A DNA stretch of 64,000 bases from positions 40,001-104,000 of the forward strand of contig CAJNDS010000401.1 of NCBI GenBank assembly GCA_905221605.1, in the 5' to 3' direction. Below the pieces are notes generated by a model. The model did no database searches. It was not told where the DNA came from and saw only the letters and a list, made by a program, of their open reading frames with translations. Source of the stretch: Symbiodinium natans. Lineage: Eukaryota; Sar; Dinophyceae; Suessiales; Symbiodiniaceae. Position 1 is the stretch's first letter; each line of letters starts with the position of its first letter. Shown piece by piece: positions 53,075 to 61,800 of the stretch. The translations under genes and the position numbers were made by a program.

Positions 53075-55772
53075 AGCGGCGGTCTCCTATCTGTCCTACT
53101 CTAGGAAAACTTCGCCTCTTTGAGCAATCCAAGCTGCCAATCTCAACCTCATCAGGGAAATCCTCCAAGCAAGCACGACAGACAACTGTTTCCCTACCAT
53201 GCTCATGCACAAAACGCTCAACTGCTGGTGTGGTGCTGTTGTCCTGTTGCTTGTGTGAGATAACGCTGCTGTCATTTTCAAATGCAAGCCGCTCGACTGC
53301 TGGTGTGGTGCTGTTGTCCTGTTGCTTGTGTGAGATAACGCTGTTGTCTTTTTCAAACACAAGCCGCTCGACTGATGGTGTGGTGCTGTTGTCCTGTTGC
53401 TTGTGTGAGATAACGCTGTTGTCTTCACTCAAAATCAAGCGTTCATCCCTATCAAGCTCACGAACAACTGGCGTATCCACATGACTGAAAACCTGAAGTT
53501 GATCCCTCGCAGAGCCGGAAACGTCATCGACTGTCCTTAGTCTGTCCTTAGCTTCGCCTTGGTCCAGGTCAACATGTTCGTGGCTCGTCTGAAACTCGCA
53601 ATCAACTACCTCATCAAGACATGAAACATCCAGCAATTCGGGGTTTTCGGGCTCAACACACACTCTCGCAGAGCTGCGATGACCTCGATTCGAAGTCGAA
53701 CGATGAAAATCACGACTCGAAGACGACTTGCGAGACCGACTTCGACGAAACTGTTCCGTTTTGGCGATCAAATCTTGCGGTTTCAGCGCTAAAGGATGGT
53801 CATTCCGAACTGACGCAAGCCAACTAACTGAAGCAAACATGGTTGGTCTCAGCGTTACGCCGTGCTTTCGGACGGTAATGACGCCCTGCTGGTCGCACAT
53901 CGCTGGCTCCCAACCTCCATTCTGACAAAGCAAGTTGATGTTCAGCAAATTGTGCTTGATCTGATCGGAAATGACGGCTTCAAACCTAGCCCTACACATG
54001 TACACAGCGTCACCCTCATGCTCAGAACTGCTCTTCGATGATGCTGGGGTGGTGGTTTCAAAGCAAACTTCCACTAAAACATGTGTTGATCCGCCAATTT
54101 CAACGGAATCTCCAGTTGCAGTCTCCGCATATGACTTAGGGCGTCCTTCTAACCAACTCAGGATCTTCACGTGGTTGCTCTCAAGCGTCTCTCTCGTGAT
54201 GATGTGGAACGAACTACCAGAGTCAATCAACCAGTAAACGCGATCATCTGAAGGAAAACTAACCACCTGGTTCGTGAGCATCATACCGAAGTGATATCCT
54301 TCCAGAAACGTCTTGATTGATGACTGTGCTTTTCCACCGCTTCGCTCACCTTTCTTGTCCTTTCCTTTCGCTTTGCCGCCCTTCAGTCCCTTTTCTCCTT
54401 TCTCGCCTTTGTTGCCTTGGTTGCCCTTGGGGCCTTTGTTGCTCTTGTCTCTGTCGCCCTTTCCGCCCTTGCCACCCTTGAAGGCATTCGCATACCCGGA
54501 TGCTCCTTCTCTCTGGAAGTCCATCACACGAAGTTGCTCGTCGTAAAACTGCAAACCAGTCATCAGCTCACCCATGCTCTTTGTTGAGTGATGGAGGAGC
54601 AGATATCTCTTGGTCTCAGAATCCAAGTGCTTCATCAGGCACAGGACTCCCTCTTGTTCTCCGATGAGCAACTCCGGGAAGCGATGCTTCACCTGCGTCT
54701 CGAACTTGAGAAGCTCGGCGGTGTACCACCTGGCGACATCAAGTGGTCGCTTGAGATGCTTTGGTGGCACCAGGCCTAACGCCTGTTCGCGGAGGGCCTG
54801 TCCCTCCACTCTGGAGCGAACTGACAATTCGTTGTTCAACGAGCGCCAGAGTTCGTATCCGGCACTTGCTCCCATTTGTTTCACCTCGATGAGATGCACC
54901 AAATCTTGCCCACGTTGGAACTTGCTCATGGACTGACGAAGCAAAAACCAAAGTTTGGTTGACCGGGCTGCCTTCCCGGCTTCAAGCCTTACTTGCAAGA
55001 CTTCCACATTGCTACTGATCGCTTCTTGCAATTCCGTAGCGTAGCGGTCGTCGAGCAAACAAAGCCAACTCGTAAGTTCGTCTCTGTAGGCTGTCCAAAC
55101 TCGGATTTCAGCATGTCTGCTCGTCATGGACGCATAGTTCAGCTGAGGCAACTGTGGAATGTAACCCTCTGCTCTCTTGTTTCGTACACCAGAGTCTACT
55201 TCCATGTCCACAGGAGTCGATGCATTCGCAGGTGCTGCTGAGGGGTCTCCTCCAGGTGTAGGACTCGTCGACGACGAAGCTGCAGCTGCTGCAATATGCG
55301 CATTGGCAGCATTCGCACTTGCAAGCTGCAATGCTTGCGTAAGCATGGCACTCATTTGTTGAAGTTGAGCTGCCTGCTGTCGGATCTGCTCGTCCTGCGC
55401 TTGCAGCATTGCTCTCGTGAACTCCATCTGTTGAGCTACTCCAGGTGCAACGGGCAACTGCGTATTCGGAACTTGAAGGGGTTCTTGTGGTGCCGTCTGA
55501 GGGGGTGTTCCCATCTGGTAGAACTGAGGTCCAAACGAAGGCATAGCCCCGACTGGTGGCTGATGGCCTGCTCCAGTCGTAGCTGTCCACTGCCTTGGGT
55601 CTACTCCGCGTGGAACTGAAGCTGGTCGCGCTGGCAAAGACCTTCCACGTTCTCTTCTCCCACGGGCACTTGGTGACCTTGCACCAGAAAGCCCTGTGGA
55701 ACTCAGGCTGCTTGCACTGCGGCCTCTCGGAGAACGGTCTCGTCCAGGCACACGTTCTTCACCAGTGTCCAT
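51930..55772 (-). CDS. gag: Copia Gag-protease ORF
   Basis: 1,280 codons from ATG at 55,772, 13 nt after the primer site. Residues 1-190 are Q/P/A-rich. About 200-420 is a copia Gag core (LTSWLCLLDDRYA, LWFLLRQSMSKFQRGQDLV, CLMKHLDSETKRYLLL). About 430-475 is a K/G-rich collagen-like stretch (NKGPKGNQGNKGEKGEKG) where a CCHC zinc knuckle is usual; no knuckle is present. Protease: LIDSGSS with catalytic D517, then HNLLNINLL typical of the copia protease C-terminus. About 780-855 holds three 25-residue repeats (SHKQQDNSTTP). From about residue 890 (53,100) the frame turns into R/G-rich sequence that overlaps Pol, and is probably not translated as such. Capsid assembly and polyprotein cleavage are the expected roles. 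Confidence 0.85.
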   Translation of the reverse strand: MDTGEERVPGRDRSPRGRSASSLSSTGLSGARSPSARGRRERGRSLPARPASVPRGVDPRQWTATTGAGHQPPVGAMPSFGPQFYQMGTPPQTAPQEPLQVPNTQLPVAPGVAQQMEFTRAMLQAQDEQIRQQAAQLQQMSAMLTQALQLASANAANAHIAAAAASSSTSPTPGGDPSAAPANASTPVDMEVDSGVRNKRAEGYIPQLPQLNYASMTSRHAEIRVWTAYRDELTSWLCLLDDRYATELQEAISSNVEVLQVRLEAGKAARSTKLWFLLRQSMSKFQRGQDLVHLIEVKQMGASAGYELWRSLNNELSVRSRVEGQALREQALGLVPPKHLKRPLDVARWYTAELLKFETQVKHRFPELLIGEQEGVLCLMKHLDSETKRYLLLHHSTKSMGELMTGLQFYDEQLRVMDFQREGASGYANAFKGGKGGKGDRDKSNKGPKGNQGNKGEKGEKGLKGGKAKGKDKKGERSGGKAQSSIKTFLEGYHFGMMLTNQVVSFPSDDRVYWLIDSGSSFHIITRETLESNHVKILSWLEGRPKSYAETATGDSVEIGGSTHVLVEVCFETTTPASSKSSSEHEGDAVYMCRARFEAVISDQIKHNLLNINLLCQNGGWEPAMCDQQGVITVRKHGVTLRPTMFASVSWLASVRNDHPLALKPQDLIAKTEQFRRSRSRKSSSSRDFHRSTSNRGHRSSARVCVEPENPELLDVSCLDEVVDCEFQTSHEHVDLDQGEAKDRLRTVDDVSGSARDQLQVFSHVDTPVVRELDRDERLILSEDNSVISHKQQDNSTTPSVERLVFEKDNSVISHKQQDNSTTPAVERLAFENDSSVISHKQQDNSTTPAVERFVHEHGRETVVCRACLEDFPDEVEIGSLDCSKRRSFPRVGQIGDRRYGSECHDATEHSTVGRHAPGGETQETDIVGSPRRAARHRATTDAPRGAPGVVCRGGVHWRGRDGSGPGFGKAGPFDLISFDRVHHGRDGSGGSTVVPHRGEGIPSGSFDVRGSSQGTCYGADEADAEDQIQGENHGRETGAELAAGPCGSIEHGSRSSGAFRPHAGIVSANTERKTALGVDRLDDVDCSSVRRSLDGTSFGSQRLTGYAGDAVLPPVPEICHRSPFDERATRSQHAGLHADHLQGGPPRDAEPGGLGHMGASSCRTRAAGTWSDRGQGSLSGYAGTERVSSAEPEGDDRGSTGEPRARTIDNGGGDRRVRRGLGRMEANHRGSSSNDPSTSEGSPYLHDAAAGRTGRPDGHLPGGNHFPTWAIMVRICSCI
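53218..53440 (-). repeat. 75-bp in-frame triplication inside the gag-protease ORF
   Basis: ACTGCTGGTGTGGTGCTGTT (plus strand) recurs at 53,221, 53,296 and, as ACTGATGG, at 53,371. It encodes 25-residue units containing VISHKQQDNSTTP followed by AVERL-type sequence. Units are about 90% identical. Confidence 0.9.
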
Positions 55773-55785
55773 GCTGGAGCACGAA

Positions 55786-55797
55786 GCTCCGCTACCA
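55786..55797 (-). other. Primer-binding site, initiator-Met tRNA type
   Basis: Minus-strand TGGTAGCGGAGC lies 3 nt inside the 5-prime LTR. It resembles the TGGTATCAGAGC/TGGTAGCAGAGG sites complementary to the 3-prime end of tRNA-iMet used by copia elements. The exact tRNA of this organism is not known from the window. Confidence 0.7.
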
Positions 55798-55800
55798 CGT

Positions 55801-56077
55801 TGAAACTCGTGGCACAGCTACGGGGCCTAAGGGACCTCAGGTCAAGACTACACTCAACCCTCACAGCACGAAGTGCGGACTCTTTTCACTGCGCTGTTCA
55901 CAGCCTCTCGAGCTCCGCTCGTCTTGAGCCAATGCGAGCACGGCTCTCCAGCTTCAAACACTGTCTGCCAGACATGGGAAAACAAAGGTACTTCAGGTGA
56001 AAACACTCAGCCATGGAACTTCTACTCCTAAACACTGTGGGTAGGTTCCTAGCACCTCTTAGGTGCTCTGCTGAGCA
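55801..56077 (-). repeat. 5-prime LTR of the copia element
   Basis: 276 bp identical to the 3-prime LTR. Counting one more base (56,077) the element strand begins TGCTCAGC and ends TTTCA, giving the canonical TG...CA ends on this copy; the other copy has A in place of that first T. Outside it, TATATGGGAAAAAG leads into the 72-bp array. The promoter and polyadenylation signals expected in an LTR could not be picked out by eye. Confidence 0.85.
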
Positions 56078-56129
56078 TATATGGGAAAAAGAGGTTATTG
56101 GAGCAAGGAGCAAAATAAGTCAAAAATCG

Positions 56130-56990
56130 CTCCAAAAGCAGCTTTTTCGCCAGATAGAAAAAAACAGCTGCATGTTCGTAGCTGAAAATCGCTCAATTTC
56201 GTTCCAAAGCAGCTTCTTTGATCGAAGAGAAAAAACAGCTGCGTGTTCGAGGTTGAAAATCGCTCAGTTTCGCTCCAAAGCGTGAGGTTGAAAAAATAGC
56301 TCAACTTCGCTCCAAAACGGCCTCTTCGACCTTAGAGAAAAACAGCTGCATGTTCTCTGCTGAAAAATAGCTTAACTTCGCTTCAAAGCAGCCTTTTCGA
56401 TCTTAAAGAAAAAACAGCTGCATGTTCTCTGCTGAAAAATAGCTCAACTTCGCTCCAAAGCAGCCTCTTCGATCTTCGAGAAAAACAGCTGCATGTTCGA
56501 GGCTGAAAAATAGCTTAACTTCGCTTCAAAGCAGCCTCTTCGATCTTAGAGAAAAAAAACAGCTGCATGTTCTCTGCTGAAAAATAGCTCAACTTCGCTT
56601 CAAAGCAGCCTCTTCGATCTTCGAGAAAATAACAGCTGCATGTTCTCTGCTGAAAAATAGCTCAACTTCGCTCCAAAGCAGCCTCTTCGATCTTCGAGAA
56701 AAAAACAGCTGCATGTTCGAGGCTGAAAAATAGCTCAACTTCGCTCCAAAGCAGCCTCTTCGATCTTAGAGAAATAACAGCTGCATGTTCGAAGCTGAAA
56801 AATAGCTCAACTTCGCTCCAAAGCAGCCTCTTCGATCTTTGCGAAATAACAGCTGCATGTTCTCTGCTGAAAAATAGCTCAACTTCGCTCCAAAGCAGCC
56901 TCTTCGATCTTCGAGAAATAACAGCTGCATGTTCGAGGCTGAAAAATAGCTCAACTTCGCTCCAAAGCAGCCACTTCGATCCAAAAACGA
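56130..56990. repeat. 71-73-bp tandem array, about 12 units
   Basis: The unit includes AACAGCTGCATGTTC, GCTGAAAAATAGCTCAACTT and CGCTCCAAAGCAGCCTCTTC followed by GATCTTCGAGAA. Units differ mainly as GTTCGAGG versus GTTCTCTG. One unit near 56,280 is rearranged. The minus strand is open through four terminal units (CFGAKLSYFSA), but no gene is inferred. The array starts about 50 bp beyond the LTR. Confidence 0.9.
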
Positions 56991-57091
56991 TTCAAAATTG
57001 ACTCTTTAATGACTCAAGATTGTCACAACATGATTCAATATTATCGCAATCATGCCAAGATAATGCTCCAATATGGATAAAAGACTCATAA

Positions 57092-57147
57092 AGACTGCAG
57101 TCTTCACCATGAGAGACTACAGTCTTCACCATGAGAGACTGCAGTCT
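57092..57147. repeat. Three 22-bp units with a 12-bp palindrome
   Basis: AGACTGCAGTCT at 57,092 and 57,136 (self-complementary) and the variant AGACTACAGTCT at 57,114, each followed by TCACCATGAG. The period is 22 bp. Confidence 0.9.
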
Positions 57148-57204
57148 TCACCATAAAAGACTCTGCAAAGACTGAGTCTATGTCCGAGTCTCTACGTGGC
57201 ATTG

Positions 57205-57395
57205 CGCGGACACAACACGGTCACAACGCGGTCACTACGCGGTCACAACACACGGTCACAACACGGTCACAACACGGTCACAACGCGGTCACAACGCGGT
57301 CACTACGCGGTCACTACGCGGTCACTACGCGGTCACAACACGCGGTCACAACACGCGGTCACAACACGCGGTCACAATGCGGTCACAACCAAGGA
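57205..57395 (+). repeat. CGCGGTCACAA-type decamer array
   Basis: About 17 units of CGCGGTCACAA, ACACGGTCACA or CGCGGTCACTA with 10-13-bp spacing. It is fused in frame to the acidic ORF that follows (RSQHAVTTRGHN-type translation), but no ATG lies in the array. Confidence 0.9.
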
Positions 57396-57423
57396 GGACG
57401 AGGCGATCGCCGGGGGAGATGGC

Positions 57424-57918
57424 ATGGGGTCCGAGCCGTTGGAGTCGATGAACGCGGAGATCAAGGACAGTCCTGCTGTGGAGGATGTGAAGGCCGACGG
57501 CGAAAAGGATGCTCTGGAAGCCGAGGCCTCCGAGCTCGTGGCGGCCATCAAGGACCAGGGCGTCTCTGTCATGGAGTCCGGGAAGGTCGAGGGCGAGAAG
57601 AATGTCCCGGACACAGAGGGCAGCGATAAGGGTTCAGCGCGCGTGGAGGATGTCCTTCCCGCCTCAGTCGCGGAGGATGTTGAGAAGGATTCTGCCCCTG
57701 TGGAGGTCGAGACCTCTGAGCACGTTGAGGCCAAGGACAAGAACGTCTCTGCCCTGAAGGCTGGGCCCAAAGCCGCGAAGGCCAGGGACGCTGCGAAGGA
57801 CGCCAAGAAACGTGCGGAGAAGCCAGTTGTCGCGTCCTTTACGAGCACACTTGACCTGTGGACTCGCTCGGTTTTGAGTCAGCGTGTACACAAGGAACCT
57901 GAGAACAGTAGTGCTTGA
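57424..57918 (+). CDS. Small acidic/K-A-rich protein, 164 aa, unknown
   Basis: The start chosen is the first ATG of the frame (57,424, MGSEPLESMNAEIKDS). The frame stays open upstream through the decamer array without another ATG. Residues 1-115 are rich in E, D, V, S and A (VEDVKADGEKDALEAEAS); about 118-140 is K/A-rich, like linker-histone tails (KAGPKAAKARDAAKDAKK); the last 25 residues are mixed and end QRVHKEPENSSA before TGA. Probably largely disordered. No domain is recognised. It lies 950 bp upstream of the Polinton-type polymerase on the same strand, but membership of that element is unproven. The C-terminal half has consistent codon use and could also be an exon of a host gene. Confidence 0.4.
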   Translation: MGSEPLESMNAEIKDSPAVEDVKADGEKDALEAEASELVAAIKDQGVSVMESGKVEGEKNVPDTEGSDKGSARVEDVLPASVAEDVEKDSAPVEVETSEHVEAKDKNVSALKAGPKAAKARDAAKDAKKRAEKPVVASFTSTLDLWTRSVLSQRVHKEPENSSA

Positions 57919-57995
57919 ACCATCTCAGTTTCGTGTTTTTGAAGACGTTCAGCTCTCATCTCATGTACATACTAGAGGCCGCTCTTAGGCGCCAT

Positions 57996-58177
57996 TTTTC
58001 AGAGCTGTTCGATCTTTCAGGCTGATTGGATAAGACCTGACACAACGTACAGGTGAGGCTCGGTCGAGGACCTATGATCTTTGTAGAGCCTTAATTCGAT
58101 CTGAGCTTGATCTTCGGCGATGTCTTTCAGAGCTGATTGATCTTAGGCTTACAGTCCGACTCGATGGTACAGGTGAG
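57996..58177 (+). repeat. Duplicated segment ending GTACAGGTGAG
   Basis: TTTTTCAGAGCTGTTCGATC to GTACAGGTGAG (58,048-58,058) and TCTTTCAGAGCTGATTGATC to GTACAGGTGAG (58,167-58,177) are diverged tandem copies, 119 bp apart at their ends. The end matches a GT-type splice donor (AG|GTGAG); the beginning matches an acceptor (TTTCAG|AG). Confidence 0.6.
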
Positions 58178-58297
58178 TCCCTATGTTTCTTGAAGAGTTT
58201 GATCTTGAACGAGCACGTTCGACAAAGATGCGGCGCGTCAACCGGTTGTTTTAACATTCTTGTTTGTCGCAGCTAGGGTCTTCTTAGATTGTTTTCA

Positions 58298-58520
58298 CGC
58301 CCAGGTGTCACACGTACTTTCTTCCAGACACGCCGGATCCCCGGAGTGATTGAGCATCTGTGTTTCATCCTAGCACGACCGTGCTTGATCATGTGCGAGT
58401 GCGCTTGATAAACATGCCGCATACCGAGTCATTGACATTAGAATCGGACTGCTATGTTCCATTAGAGCGTTCTTGCGCCCAGGTGTGACGCGTACTTTCT
58501 TCGAGACTCGTTGGGAGCTC
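58298..58520 (+). repeat. Direct repeat pair in the polymerase upstream region, 178 bp apart
   Basis: GCCCAGGTGTCACACGTACT plus TTCTTCCAGAC at 58,298 and GCCCAGGTGTGACGCGTACT plus TTCTTCGAGAC at about 58,476, each followed by a GGAGTGAT-containing stretch. It lies 350-570 bp upstream of the polymerase start. Possible promoter elements or part of a terminal repeat; undecided. Confidence 0.7.
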
Positions 58521-58871
58521 TGGAGTGATGCTGGAACTGCGTAGCGACTTTGTTGTGAGCAAGTGGTGACCGTGTCCTCTTGCTGCTTTCATGATTTGAA
58601 TAGCTCCTTCACCAGCGTTGTCCCAGGTCTCTGATGCTCGACGAGAGCGGGAGGCGCACCCAAAAGGCAGCATTAGGCCGATGAGCTTGTTCTCACACTT
58701 GATGTGATGCGGTTGCCCTCTCAAGCATCTTGCTGCGCATGACGCGTCGTCCATTCAACCCGGACACTGGGTAGTAGGATTGGGGGGAAGAACGAGTGAG
58801 ATCATTCGCTTCGCTGGATCTAGGACGTGATCGGACAGGAATAAAAATCCTTATTTCTGTATTCACGATCC

Positions 58872-61800
58872 ATGGCTGACCACGCTCCCTTGAGAGTGCG
58901 TGCCGTGCCGCTCCGGCGCAATGAGTCGTACTTCTTGAGGCAGGTGGCAATCGACAGGCCAGGAGGCACCGTTCAGCTCGACGACCTGAGGGCCCTCAGA
59001 CACGAGCTAGATGAGCACCTTCGCATGCAGCTGTACTTCACGATCAAGATGAAGTTCCAGCTTGAAGCTATTCTCCCAGATGCTGATCTGGACGCTGATG
59101 GCAACGTGGTGCCCCTCGAATCGCGTGAGAGCTATTTGCTCTCACCTGCTCCTTGGGTGGTCGCGCCGGATGCTGACATCGAGAGGCGACTCACCAGCAT
59201 CGTGGAGACTGCGCGGGAGAAGTTGGAGCAACACATGGAGGCTGCAGCCCTACGTGGGAGTGGTGATCTCATCGGAGGGATCCTTCAGGTCTACATCCTC
59301 GTCTCTCCCGGCGCCGAGATGGCTCGCCTTCCTCCTGCGCCTGCTGTGGGGAACCAGCCAGTTGGCACCTTTGTGAGGCTTCCTCCGGAGTTGGAGCGCA
59401 AGAAGTGCTTTTGGAATCCACAGACCACAGACCACAGCTGCTTCGCATGGTGCATTAGGGCGGCCTTGCTTGGCGTGGAGAATCTTGACCGTGAAAAGCG
59501 ACGGTGCCTGGCCCGTCTTACCGACTCCATGCTCTTCCAGGAAGGGTACGCGCCGGTCCCTGGGCAACACAAAAAGCATCGAGCCGAGGTGGTCCCGCGC
59601 AACTTCGGGTTCGACTTCTCCTGCTTGCCAGCTGGGGATAGGGGAGTGACCTGGAGCGACATAGAGGAGTTCGAGCGCATCAATGGGCACCGTCTTCGTA
59701 TCTTCGTGTGGGAGTGGCGCAAAGTGGAGTGGCGACAGCAGACCGTCTACGAGACCGTCTTTGAGAGGGTGATTGTCAGGGAGCCCAAGCTGATGAACCA
59801 TCCCTTCGAGAAGGAGATCCATCTCCTTCGTCATGAGAATCACTTCTTCTACATCTGGAACTACAATGCCTTCATGAGCAACCAAGGCGCGCGCTTGGAG
59901 GGCACGCAGCGGGCTCACCACCACACCCTGCATGTATGCCCCTGCTGCCGAGCAGGGTTCCGAAACGAAAGGAGCCTGGAGCTTCACCGCCAGACGCCTT
60001 GCAGTTTCGACCCCTCCAAGCGGGGGTCGGCGCTGAGGATGCCGACCAAGAGTTTCGAGGAGGTGGTGTTCTACAATCCTGGACCCTCCGCAGAGCTCGC
60101 TCCCTTGGTGATGTACGCCGACCTCGAGGTTGAGTCACAGCCAGCTCCTACAGAGCAAGTTGCCCAGCACACAGTCTGCTTGCAGGAGAATGTGCTCTCG
60201 GCTGCCTATGCGGCGGTGGGGCGCAACGGTTACGTACCGAAGAAGCAAGTGTTTCTGACGACCCGGGAGGTTGGAGAGCACCGTTTCGCAGCTGTGGAGC
60301 GCATGCTGACCGAGATGCGTCGAGAGGGGGAGCAATACTTGCTGTGGAAGAAGCGCACAAACGTTCCACCCTGTCTTACTGCGGAGGAACGGCGGACCTT
60401 CGACGAGGCTGACCAGTGCTCCACGTGCAAGATCTTCTTTGAGGATGGGCATGAGGATCGACAGAAAGTGCGTCATCATGAACATGGTACCGGTCGCTTC
60501 CTAGGACCGTTATGCAGGCGTTGCAATGGAAAAATAGTGCAACCAAGAACGATTCCGGTGATGCTGCATAACGGAGGGTGTTACGACTTTCGTTTTATCC
60601 TGCGGTGCTTGGCGTGGATGCGGCGTAGAAGCCAAGCCGAAGAGAAAGCGAACGAAGCGAAAGCGAACTTGCAGAACCTTGAGCAGCTCGCCGACGATGA
60701 GCTCTACGACCATCTCGAGAGCTCCAGCGACTATCTCGAGAGCTCCAGCGATGACGAGTCCGAGGACGAGGTGGAGGAGACGATGGAGGCCAAGCCGTGG
60801 CACAAGCTCAAACTCTCCGTGTTGTTCAAGACCGGAGAGAAGATGCTATCCTTCCGCATCGGGCGCCTCTGCTTTATCGACTCTATGAACTTCTACAAGG
60901 CCAGCTTGGGCTCTCTGATGGACGATCTGAAGAAGACGAACCCAGACAACCCTTCCCAAGTCTTTCGTCTGATGAGCGAGATTCATCCAGAGCTTCAGGA
61001 GGCTGCCTTGACAGAAGACCGGTGTCGTAGGTTACACCAGTACTTCGCGCCGGAGCGGAGCTTCGAGGAGATCGACAAGGAGCAGTTCTCGAGATGGACC
61101 TGGGAGCTTTTGCTTCGGAAACTGCCTATGCCATTTGAGCGGATGTGCGGCCCGGAAATCTGGCAGCTCCCACCCGTGTGGCACATCGATGCTTACAGAT
61201 CGTCCTTGAACGGCGACAAAGAGGAGGACCTTCGCAACAAGCACAAGCTGCTCCGCGAGACGTGCGAAGTCTTGGGGTTCGAGGACTTCAGACGAGTACA
61301 CAACACCTACCTCTTCATGGACTTGTGCCTTGCGGATGTCATGGAGACGTTCAGGTCGGTGTTCCACGCACGCTTCGGTCTTGATCCGGCTCAGTTCGTC
61401 TCGCTCCCCTCAGCGGCCTACGAGGCCATGCTTCGCGGGTGTCTGACGCGCAAGCGCGTGCGGCGAGTGACCAGCCTAAAAATCTACGAGTGCCTCCGCG
61501 ATGTCATGATGGGTGGGCTCTCGGCCATCTTCACCCCTCATCGACGTGCAAACTCCCCGGAGTTGGGTGATCACTACGACCCCGAGAAGCCGCATAGCTA
61601 CTTCTTGACCCTGGATGTATCATCGATGTACCCGGCAATCATGTGCGAACCCATGCCGGTTGATGGAGGCGTGTTTGTGCACTTGCCTGACAGCGGGCTG
61701 GATCGCATCAAGTGGGCATACAAGACCTTGAGCGGAATCGACTACATGGGAAGCAAGGAGAAGCAGAGCTTCCTCTTTGTCGTTGATTATTCCTTCCCGT

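Larger units (their letters stand above)
44119..56077 (-). mobile_element. Ty1/copia-type LTR retrotransposon, about 12 kb
   Basis: Minus-strand element bounded by identical repeats 44,119-44,394 and 55,801-56,076. From the 5-prime side: LTR, primer site, gag-protease ORF, ORF with integrase before reverse transcriptase and RNase H (the copia order), a C-terminal extra domain, an additional ORF, LTR. The main ORFs are intact and the LTRs identical, so it looks young. It is about twice the usual copia length because of long linkers, the extra domain, the extra ORF and about 1.6 kb of sequence without called genes next to the 3-prime LTR. No 5-bp target duplication is visible (GTCGT left, TATAT right) and no clear polypurine tract adjoins the left LTR, so one end may be rearranged. 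Confidence 0.85.

Noticed and set aside
51930-53095. C-terminal part of the Gag-protease frame as real protein
   Set aside because: R/G/S-rich, domain-free and opposite to the phase that encodes the plausible Pol N-terminus; probably an overlap shadow.
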